Assembly (NCBI GenBank): GCA_003993805.1
Contig: RSEF01000031.1
Coordinates: 17,710,341 to 17,774,340, forward strand
DNA from: Himantopus leucocephalus
Taxonomy: Eukaryota; Chordata; Aves; Charadriiformes; Recurvirostridae
Length of the DNA: 64,000 nucleotides
Direction: 5' to 3'
The position numbers and the translations under genes were made by a program. The notes beneath the pieces were generated by a model that did not search any database, was not told the DNA's origin, and saw only the letters and a list, made by a program, of their open reading frames with translations. Positions 49,101 through 61,100 of this stretch are shown here, piece by piece; position 1 is the stretch's first letter; each line of letters begins with the position of its first letter.

Positions 49101-52100
49101 CCTCCATCTTTGGTTTTTTTTTTCTGTTGAGCCTTCAGTGCAGAAGGATATATGATGCATATAGAATAAGTGCACTGATTACCAATGAAATAATTTACAA
49201 TAGTGCCACTTAACACAGAAGCCGTATGCTAAGTATGTATTTGTAAGATGTTTATAAACAACTTAAATGTCTGTATGTTCTGCTAACTCTCCCTTCATCA
49301 TCCTTTCCTCCTGCTCCAAAACACTGCAGGCATTACCACCTAATTCAGTCTTAACTAGTGGTCGCAATGAAAGTTGAAAAGGGTGAGGTGAGGGAGAGGA
49401 GAAAGGGGAGAATGGTTTCTTACACCCCAAAACAGGAGTTTTAAAGGAAGAGTAGCCACCCTGTTACACCATTTTGAATTGACACCAACTGGATGACAGA
49501 TACAGACCTGGGAACTGTTTTCAGCTGTAAAAAAGACTGTATAGTACTGCTTGCACAGACTTCAATTTTTATGTTTTTCTTTATAAATCTGGGATGTTGT
49601 TTAACAGTAGTAGATACCTATATACAAGTTATGTAGGTGACTGTGATTTAATCTAACTCGTGCTGATTGTGGTGGGAGGTTAGTCAATTAAATGTCTTTT
49701 AGCTCAATCTCTGTTTTAAGAAACAAAAATTAAGCGAATGACAAATTGACCTTCTTCTCTGTTACCTAATTCTAAACCACTGAGAATATGATTTTTTTTT
49801 TTTTCCCTGCTCTTCTTTTCTAGGAGTATGTCCCGATCCAGTCTGGATCTGGTATTGATTTGGCTCCTTACTATGCGAAGTATAGCAGTCGTACACAGCA
49901 GGCTATCTTCTATATGAACCCTTACAAGATCAACCTTGAACTTATATTGGAGTTGCTTGCATACTTAGGTACAGTCTGCTTCTAAAGAAGTTTATATATT
50001 GGGGCTGTCCTTTGGACTTATTTTCCAGTGCTTTCTACTGATAATGAAGCACTTGACTACATTCTTACATAGAATCAAAGAATAGTTTGGATCGAAAGGG
50101 ACCTTTAAAGGTCACCTAGTCCAGCCCCCCTGCAATGAGCAGGGACATCTTCAACTACATCAGGTTGCTCGGAGCCATGTCCAACCTGACCTTGAATGTT
50201 TCCAGGGATGGGCTATCTACCACCTCTCTGGGAAACCTGTGCCAGTGCTTCACCACCCTCACTGTAAAAAATGTCTTCCTTAGATCTAGTCTGAATCTTC
50301 CCTCTTTTAGTTTAAAACCATTACCCCTTGTCCTATTGCTACAGGCCCTGCTAAAAAGTCTGTCCCTATCTTTCTTAAAAGCCCCCCTTAAGTACTTAGA
50401 GTGCTATGAGGTCTCCCTGAAGCATTCTTTTCTCCAAGCTGAATAACCCCAACTCTCTCAGCCTGTCCTCATAGGAGAGGTGCTCCAGCCCTCTGATCAT
50501 CTTCATGGCCGTCCTCTGGACCCACTTCAACAGGTCTGTGTCTTTGCTGTACTGAGGACTTCAGGGCTGGATGCAGTACTCCAGCTGGGGTCTCAAGAGA
50601 GTGGAGTAGAGGGGCAGAATCATTTCTCTCAACCTGCTGGCCATACTTGTTCTGATGCAGCCCAGGATACAGTTGGCTTTCTGGGTTGTGAGTGTGCATC
50701 GTCGGCTCACATCCAGATTTTCATGCACCAGTATCCCCAAGTCCTTCTCCTCAGGGCTGCTCTCAATCCCTTCATCCCCCAGCCTGTATTGATACCAGGG
50801 TTTCCAGGATGCTTCACTTGGCTGTGTTGAGCCTCATGAGGTTCACACAGGCCCATTTCTTGAGCCTGTCCAGGTCCCTCTGGGTGGTATCCCATTCCTC
50901 GGGTGTGTCAACTGCCCCACTCAGCTTGCTGTCATCTGCAAACTTGCTGAAGGTGCACTCAATCCCACTATGTCATTGATGAAGATACTAAATAATACTG
51001 GTCCCAGTAGGGACCCCTGAGGGACACCACTTGTCACCAATCTCCACCTGGACATTGAGCCACTGACCACTACCCTCTGCATGGGACCATCCAACCAATT
51101 CCTTATCCACCGAACAATCCACCCATCAAATCCATAGCTCTCCTAATTTGGAGAGAAGGGTGTTGTGGAGGACTGTGTCAAACACCTTACAAAAGTCCAG
51201 ACTGATGACATCTATAGCTCTTCCCTTGTGCATGATGTAGTCACTCCATCATAGAACGCCGTTAGGTTGGTCAGGCGAGACTTGCCCTTGGTGAGGCCGT
51301 GCTGGCTGTCTCAAACCACCTCCCTGTCCTCCCTGTGCCTTAGCGTAGCTTCTAGGAGGATCTGTTCCATGATCTTCCCAGGCAGAGAGGGGAGGCTGAC
51401 AGGTCAGTAGTTCCCAGCGTCCTCCTTTTTAAAAATGGGTGCAAAGTTTCCCTTTTTCCAGTCACCGGGGGCTTTGCCTGGCTCTCGTGACTTTTCAAAT
51501 ATCATGGAATGGCTTGGCAACTACATCAGCCAATTTCCTCAGGACTCTGGGATGCATCTTGTCAGGTCCCATAGACTCATGTATGTTCAGGTTCCTCAGG
51601 CGGTCACAAACCTGATCTTCTCTTGCAGTGGGAGGGACTTTTCTCCCCTAGGCCCTGCCTTGCAGTCCCTCCACTGGGGAGGTGTGTGAAGAGAGATTGT
51701 CAGTGAAGACTGAGGCAAAAAAAGTTGTTGGGTACCTCAGCCTTCTCCTTGTCCACTGTCACCGTTTTGACAGTCTTGCTCATTGGAGCGGGTATGCTGT
51801 CTTTGACCTTCCTTCTCTGGCTGACTTACCTGTAGAAGCCCTTAGTATTATTCTGTGTCCCTTGCCACGTTCAGTTCTAGCTGTGCCTTGGCCTTCCAGA
51901 CCCCATCCCTGCACAACTGAGCAGCGTCCCTATGCTCTTTCCAGGATACCTGTCCCTGCTTCCACTGCCTGTGCATTTCCTTCTTGCTCTTAGTTTGACC
52001 AGCAGGTCTCGACTGAGCTGTGCCAGTCTCTTGCCCTCCTTTCCTGGCACCTGGGGATCACGAGGTCTTGCACTCTGCAGAAGACATCCTTTAAGATCTG

Positions 52101-55100
52101 CCATCTCTGTTCTGTTCCCTTGTTCCTGAGGGCAGTTTCCCAGGGGGTCCTATTGACTTAACTCCTTGAACAGCTGGAATTTTGCTTTTCTAAAATTCAG
52201 GGTCCTGACTACTCTTCACCTGACCCATATTGCTCAGGTCTACATACTCCACCAGTGCATGGTCACTGCAGCCCAGGCTGCCTCCAGTCTTGGTGGAGCT
52301 AATTGGTGACAATTAGCTCACTTGCCCTGGTGAAACATCCTAAAAAGCATTTATTGCAGTATTGGTTCCTGTTCTCAAATGAAAATGTTTGCAAATGCAT
52401 GTTTAACTGTGTGCCTGTACTGTAACTTTCCAGACAGAAGTCCCCAGTTCAAGAACATTGAGGGTGCTGTGCTGATCTTTTTACCAGGCCTTGCCCATAT
52501 CCAACAGCTGTATGATCTCATTTCAACTGACAGAAGATTTAACTTGCGTGACAGGTAATGCAGGTATTTTTATAAATTAATAGTTTAACTTAATGTATTT
52601 GTTGGGTTTTAAGGTCTACTATTCTTGAAAAGGGAAACTGAGAGTTATACCTCTGAGCTGTTCGTGCTACAAACGTACTTTTATTATCTGAAAATGATAC
52701 AAGCAAAAGTGACAGGTGCTTAGGAATGGTACAGCAATAATTGTTTTTATTTTATTTTATTTTTCAACAAACTTAAAAGCACTTAACTACTTCCTTTCCA
52801 CTGCTTAGGGTATGGAAGCTACCATACCTGGGATATAGCTTTCTGTACCTTACTGTTTACGTGGAAGTAACTATTTACTGAGAAGAGAACCAGAGACAGT
52901 AACCTACCAAGAGAAATGGCATAGGGTTGTAATGACAGATAATTTTGAAATTTATTTTGTGAGTAACTAAAAGTTAGCAACACAATGGCATAAAAAGAAC
53001 GTTTGCAGTCAAATTCTAAAGATTTATAGATGACTGAGATGTCAAGGTCTGGAAGAGAAGGAAAGTACAAATCTCTGTAGCTGTCTCATCTCTGAAGGCC
53101 TTTGTTTACTCAGGCTGGAAGTTGCATGTGCTTATAGTTCTGTTCAGAGTTTCAATAATGGTCCCTGTCTTGGAAGCACAATGTAAAGAACTCAGGTTTG
53201 TGGACACCTGCTTCCCTTTTTTTGCTAGGCTATTGATGTAAATTAACCTAGGCTTCTGCAGTAGTGGTGTTTTTCCTGCACTATTACCAAATTAGAAGAA
53301 TAGCCTTACGAACTAATGGTGGTATCCTTTCTTGACACTATAGTAAAACATTGAAGCAGACTTTCATACCTAATCATACAAAATTTTACTCTTTCAAGTG
53401 TCCACTCTGGTTGATTTCTCCAAACTGTTGTCATCATTCTGGTCTCTTTTTTTTTCCTACTGTATCTTAACTTGATATGTTTATATTGATTAGTGTAATT
53501 TCTTGTTCTAGGCACAGGTTGATAGCTTTGCATTCTGTTCTTTCAACTCAAGATCAAGCAGCTGCATTTACAATACCTCCTCTTGGTATTAGAAAGGTAT
53601 GATATATTTAGAAATGCAAAGTTCACTACAAAGGAGAAACTTTCTGTGGGTGCAGCTCTGAATTGCTTTAAAATCAAATCATACAGAATTGCACAACAAC
53701 TAGTTGCTGCTTTGCAGTGAGAAAATCCCAGGAACAATTATTCTAATTTGGTGCTCTCCAACAGAGAGAAGCGAGCATGCTGTGAAAACGTTGACAATAA
53801 CCAGACAAATTTTTAAACCTAATATTTTTCTAAGACCTTCTTTAATTGTTTTTTTCCTGTATTTTAACTATTGTTAGCCAGTAACTATAGCTTTTAGGTA
53901 GGAAAGTAGTATTTTGCTTACTGCCAAACTATTCAATTAAAAATTGACCAATTTTGGCAGGTACTACTAGTAATTCGGATGGATTATGAAACAAAAAATG
54001 AATGTGAAATTCTCACTTAACTCTTGATTCCTCAGTAATTGGAAAGACTAAACCATTTTCCAAGTCATCTAGCTTTTAATTCTTTGTCAAATAACTTAAG
54101 GAGACATTTCTGGGTAAAAAACTTTAAACAAATTTATTCCATAATATTGATTAAAAGAATGAAAACCGTTAGGTAGACATCCCATAATTCTTCTATTTAT
54201 GTTATGTTACTTCTTTTCAGATTGTTTTGGCAACCAATATAGCGGAGACAGGTATTACAATACCAGATGTTGTCTTTGTAATTGATACTGGGAGAACAAA
54301 AGAAAACAGGTGAGAGTTTGATTTGCGTCGATCGTACTGTAATTACCGTTAATATTTGGAGGTTAGTACTGCAAGAATTTTTGTAGTTTCCTTATTAAAC
54401 TGCAGTTCTGGACAAGAAACGTGCTGAGCTCATTGAACAGCTTGCAGTTTAGTTATGAGTTTGGGATGAATCTTTGGATTTTCAAATGGTGTGAAGAACA
54501 GCAAGGGGAGTTCATAGATGCGGAGAATTGTGATTAAGTACTAGTTTAAAAATAAAGTGGATCCTTCTTATACTATCTCAGTTTTTAGAAGTTATTTTTT
54601 GTCCATTTTAAATGTGAAAAGCCCTAAAGAATGTGTTAGAACAACTGTGAATTGCTAGGGAGATGAAATAGTACAATAGCTCTTTCATTTTCCAATTTTT
54701 ACATTTTCACTAGTGAGTTATATCCAAGGTTCTACGATGTACAGTTTCCCCCAGATATGCTTAGTTTTCAAAACTCAATGCAATATTTGCAAATAAGTAC
54801 TATTTAGATATATTATTAATATGCTGATATTTAAGTATACATCAACATTTTAATTCTGAAATCTGAACAGGCACTTGCTTTACAATTTTTAAGGTATCAC
54901 GAAAGTAGTCAGATGAGTTCCCTGGAGGAGACCTTTGTTAGTAAAGCTAGTGCTCTGCAGCGACAAGGAAGAGCTGGGCGTGTTAGGGATGGATTCTGCT
55001 TCCGAATGTACACAAGAGACAGGTACTGTAAACTAAGTAGAAAGATTTTGTTAATCACATAAATATCTTTTTCTGTGCAAAAACAAGAAGTCTTGTTGAA

Positions 55101-58100
55101 ATTCACTTCAGTTACTACAAACGGGAAAGATTAAACTGTAAAAAAAAAAAAAAAAAANTAATTTGAATATTGTATGAATAAAGTTATAATAGATTTTTGT
55201 TTCACTATTTTAAAAAAGTTAATTTTATTCTTAGCATCTATAATGTAGTGTTTGAGGGGAGGAGGGGGAACCTTTCATAATTAAAGGAAAAGTACAACAC
55301 CGAGGAATTGTAGAAGATCAGTTTTTAACAGCATCTACTGCCCTACATCGAATATACACAAACCTTATCTCCTGAACTTTGAATTTTTTCTCAGACAAAT
55401 CTGTAGGTTTCTGAAGTGGTATCTCTATGAATAAGAGATGGGGAAAAATATCAAATTATACAACACTGCAGAATTAGTTTCTGTTACTGCAGTGGAATAA
55501 CCTTTTTCCTGCTTGTCTGAAGCAACTTTCAGCTGAGAAACAGATAAGGTAAAACTATTTTGAAATAACTAATGAAGTGTGCATTTTAGCCACATGCAAG
55601 ACTTTCCGTCTGAGAGCTATGCTTTTTAAGAATTTGTTTTGAAAATCGGGGTCTTACTGCTTTTCCCCTCTTTTTCACTGAAACTTTAGCTTTCCAAGCT
55701 ACCACACAAGCCTTAATTCAAAGGTTGAACAGTTTACTCATGCATTAAAACACTTGCCACAGCCTGCCTTGCCCCTCAAAAGAACATCTGCGAAGTGTGT
55801 GTGTGAAACATGAGTTTGTAAGTCAAATTCAAAGATTAAATTGAATATCTGTTTTTATGACATATTCATATGTTTTTATGACTTTGCAGGTTTGAAAGTT
55901 TCATGGAATACTCTGTTCCAGAAATATTACGTGTGCCTTTGGAGGAATTATGCCTTCACATTATGGTATGGTTTTGGTTTTAGGATTACTGACCTTGTTA
56001 ACTAAAACTAATACATGTGCCCTTGGAGTAATTATTCATACGATCGTGTGGGTTTGGTTTTGGAATTACTGACCTTGTTAGCTAAAAGGGTTTGCTAGGA
56101 CAGTCCTAATCCAGCATAGTTAGTGGGTCTTCTCCCACCAGGGCAGGGGGGAACCCAGTACCTGTGTGCTGGAAACACCACAGCACGCTACTGGGTGAGA
56201 ATAACATACTATACTATTCCAGTTTACCTCAGAGTGACAATTCAAACTTAGTTAATAGCTTTCAAGCTGATTTCTGCTTAAGGAAGCAATTCCATTCCCT
56301 CTCTTCCCATGCTGTGTGAGTAGGATGTACATGGGGAAAACAAGCAACCTGGCAAATTAGCGCCAGGTTGAACTGCATGTCATCAGGTCTCTCTGCTCAT
56401 CTGTGACAATGGTAATACGCTTCTGTGATCGGTGGTCACACCATATGAAGTTCTTCCAAACAATGAAGTTTTGTTAACCTAATGTGGGACACATCTGCAT
56501 TCTGGGAACCAAAAGGCTGGTTTAAAGGGCAAGGAGTGTGGGCTTTTGATTGCAAGAACGGCTTTCCAGTTTCCTTTGTAGCTGCTATAAAAGTTCATTA
56601 TAGTAAATTTTTATATTGAAATATAGGCTCATTTACTCCACAGAAATGTGATCTCGGCTCTCCTGAAGATTTCCTTTCCAGAGCGTTAGACCCGCCACAG
56701 CAGCAAGTAATTGGTAATGCAATGAACCTGTTGAGGAAGATTGGGGCTTGTCTGTTAAATGAGCCCAAACTGACTCCATTGGGCCAGCACCTTGCCGCCC
56801 TTCCTGTCAATGTAAAGATTGGCAAAATGCTTATATTTGGTGCTATATTTGGCTGCTTGGATCCTGTGGTAAGTAAAAAAAACCAACCCAACAAAAAAAA
56901 ACACAAAAAAACACACACCAACAGAAGAAACCCCAAACAAACAAAAATAACAAAACAAAACCACAAACAAACAAAAACACTTTATATCTAAACTTTTCTA
57001 AAAGTATGGAAATGGTGAACTCATTACAATTAATTTGATTTCTTGCAACATGGTATTTTGAAAGGATGGTGCAAGAAGTTAAAATGTTTATTTTAAGGTG
57101 AGCACAGCTGGACATCATGGAGGGGAACAATCTAAGTGTTCTTTATGGTTGGACTCGATGATCTTAAAGGTCTTTTCCAACCTAAATGATTCTATGATTC
57201 TAAACTCCTAGGTACTCTTCACAAGGGGATAGTCAGACTTGGTCTCTAGTTCTGCCTGTTATGATCCCTGGGAATGTGACACAGAAAAAGCCCTCTTACA
57301 TGTGGTTAGACCAATCCGAATTACCCCACAGTTTGTGGGCCAGGAACATGCTGATGTAAAGTTATTGCAAATTAATTGACATGGTAACTTACTGTATGAA
57401 GACCATGGCATAGTTTACACTTTCACCTAATCCATTTAATTACAGCAAGTTAGGAGGCAGCATGGGTATGTTAGTTGCTGAAAACTGAAAGTTTTTTTTG
57501 GTTTTGTTCTCTGTGTCTCCTGTTAATGTGGGATAATCTAAAGCAGTTGTTTAATGTTACCTTTATCATGTCAGATATTGGTCTATGCTTTGACAAACCA
57601 TTTCATGTGAGTTTTGAGATTTAATATTTTTTTATCAGTGTATATAAGGCAATATGTAAGCAATGTTTAATATAAGTTCTGAATTCTATGTGGGAAATAC
57701 TTATGGTGATAAGTTTTCCTTGAGACTTAGTAGAAGATAAAATAAAGTATCATTAAATATTACTGTAAAAAAAAAAAAAGAAAGTAAAGCTATTTGTTTG
57801 ATAAACCTGTAAGCTTATAACAAAATACTCTTAAGTGATGTGTACTTCACTAATTGCAGGCAACTCTGGCTGCTGTTATGACAGAAAAATCCCCATTTAT
57901 TACACCAATTGGTAGAAAAGATGAAGCAGATCTTGCAAAATCATCTCTAGCAATGGCAGTTTCAGACCATATAACAATCTACAACGCTTATCTGGGGTAA
58001 ATAATAATTCTCCTGTGCTTATAGCTAGATGCAGATAACAAGTAATGTAGTTCTGTAGTAAGTATCTTCTCTTGAATTGCTTGCACCTGAAGTTTTTCTC

Positions 58101-61100
58101 TTCCGAATAACAATAGATTGCCAAATACTGTAATGCAAAAAGATAGCTTGCTTAGTACCTTTTCTGTTAAGTCCTTTTAATTATGCTTGCACACCTACAG
58201 AGATATACTGTGTCTGTGTATACTAGTGTTTAAAGTATTCTGTTTGCTGTCTGTGGTACACTGACCTGAATATTTTGTATTTGAGAAAGTACAAATGTAT
58301 ATATTATAAAATGACATACATATTTTTTTTTAGAATATTATCAGTAGGTCTCAAAAACCACACCTGAATTTTGTTTCAGCTTTCAAGACAGAAGTGTGTA
58401 ATTTTTTGAGAGAAAATTACCTTGTGTATTGTTAGAATCTGTCAAACTTATTAAAGGCATGTTCTCAAAAGTGCTTGGACCAGCAGCATTCATCTTCGTT
58501 AATGCAACTTATTTCTGGTTTTGAGTGGTGAATGCTGACCAACACACAGTATTGCCTTTTAACTTACTACCACTTTCGTATTATTATACTCTTGATGTGA
58601 TTCCTTTTGCTGTAGTAAGACAGGATTTTTTCCGTAGGTGGAAAAGGGCTCGACAAGAAGGGGGGTATCGTGCTGAAATTACTTATTGCAGAAGAAATTT
58701 CCTTAATAGGACTTCGCTGTTAACTCTGGAGGTAAACCAAATAATTATGCTCTGCACTCAGAAGATATTTGTTAAAACTTCCCTTTGAAAATATCACGCC
58801 CTTTTAAAGAGATGTTATATCATGGTTATTATTTAGACAAGACAAAAACAAGCAGAATGCTGGGGGCTGATGAAATGCACACCCTCACTCAAGGTAGCTG
58901 TGTCTGCATTTGACTTTTGATATGCATACTTTGTTGGCATACATCTTTGCAGTTGCTGCCATTGAAGAAGCTAGTCCTTCCTTCCACCAGAGAATCGAAA
59001 CTGATGAATTAAAGTACTTGGATTGTGTTAATTTTTGATATTGAAGAACAAGTTGGTTAGCAGTTAGTTTGAAAGATAAGCTGCAAACTTTCGTAAATGG
59101 CCTTTTAATTTTGGTGAGGAAATGTTGTAATTGGGCTTTCCTATTAAGTTTGGGTGACTGAGCTCTCCTAAGCATCTTTTTATTTTAACTACAGGTGAGA
59201 AATTAGTATTTGTGGTATGTATAGTACCATATATCTAAACCTATAGTCCAGGTAATGCTTTTCTCATAGAAACAACCAGTATTCCAAAGTGGTTGCAGAA
59301 AATACAAGTGTTTTTCTAGTAAGAGGTTTTCCCCTGGAGAATGTGAATATTTGGTATGGAGTGTCATTGCCTGCTGTTGGTGTGGCATACGTACCTTGTT
59401 TTAAATTCAGTTTTACTGATCCCTTACTAATTGCAGGATGTGAAGCAAGAACTCATAAGGGTGGTCAGAGCAGCAGGGTTCACAGCACCTGCAACACCAT
59501 GTGGATGGGATGGAAATGGAGCCACACAATCCCTTTCTCTCCACGAAATAGCTCTTCTGAAAGCTGTGTTGACTGCAGGGCTGTATGACAATGTAGGAAA
59601 AATAATATATACAAAGTCTGTGGATATTACAGAGAAACTGGCTTGCATGGTAGAAACCGCTCAAGGTAAAGCGCAAGTGCATCCATCCTCTGTAAATCGA
59701 GACTTACAGACATACGGCTGGCTCCTCTACCAGGAGAAGGTAAGTGAAAATAGTGAATGTAGCTGATAGGGGCATAACTCCACCTTTACAGAAACTAATA
59801 TTAAATAACATACACCAGTGTAAAGTATATCTGAATGTCTTGTTAATCTTAAGAGTTTTTAATATCTGATGATCCTATAGTCCATAAAAATGAGTCAACT
59901 GAGTGCTGAAGAAAAAGTTAAGGCTGAACATCACGAACAAGTCTGTTCATGGTGAAACTTGTACCTTTGTGTGTCATTTAAATTAATAGTATCATTGATT
60001 TTTTTAATACAGTGCTGTTGGTTTTAATATGATCACTGTAAGCAGTAATATGTAGTAGTAATACTTCAAAGTGTGCTTTTTCTTTTTTACTGTTCTAAGC
60101 AGGCTCTAAGGTTTTGAAACTTGCTACAGGCCTCATATATCCCCAATAATAACTTAAAATGAAATAACCAGTTCTGTAATTGACTGCTGAACTTCCTAAG
60201 TGACTTGTGCTTTTTTTTTTTCCTGTCACTTTCTTCCCCCTCACAACTGAAAATTTTGTCTGCTATTTGCTAAATTCAAGTGTTTATATTTAGTTACATT
60301 TCTGGTACAACAAAACCTTGACAGCAGTTGCTTAATGGCCAACTTTACTGTAGGGAAGCAGGAAATTAATTGGACTTCTTAATGTGTATAAAGTGATAGT
60401 ATATTTTGGAGAGCTGAAAATATTTCCTGTCCCCAAGAACCTTGTAGTGTAAAGGCAAGACAGCAGCTAAGGTGGGGAGGTTACTCTGTGAATGGTGGAA
60501 CAAACAAAGCCTGCGCTTCTGTGTGAAGATGCACTTTTTGTTTCCTTTACTACCACTACAACTCCTTCCCATCCCATTCTGTCTTGATCTGTGAGAGGTT
60601 CCAAAGCCAGAAATAACATATGCTGATCCCCATAGTTTACTGTGTTTACTCTACACATGTGCCCACGCTTCCATGTGTATGCATGTGCATATGTGGATGG
60701 ATTGACAAGCCAGCTGCTACTAAGAAGAATGCATAATGGAAGAGTTTTACTTGCCTTTTACTTCAGTAGGTTTATTAATTTTGATGTCTCTTCTCTGAAC
60801 AGCAGTAGACTAACACTTGGTTTCTGTTTAAAATTTTAACAAGAAAATTGTGGCTTTAGGTAATTTCCTAGTAGCGTATAAGCCTGTCATTTACCTAGAG
60901 GTGATGTATTTTATGTGGTCTAGTGCAGACAAATTGCCATTGGTTGTTCTGTGTACAATGACTTGTGTTGACTGGATCTTTAAAAGGAAAAAAAGTGTAT
61001 TTTTTTTCTTTTAAAAGTAGCAATAGAATTTGGTGTTATAGATTTTTATGTGGTTGGGGTGGGTTCTGTTGTTGTTTTTAATGCTTGTGTTTGTTTATAT

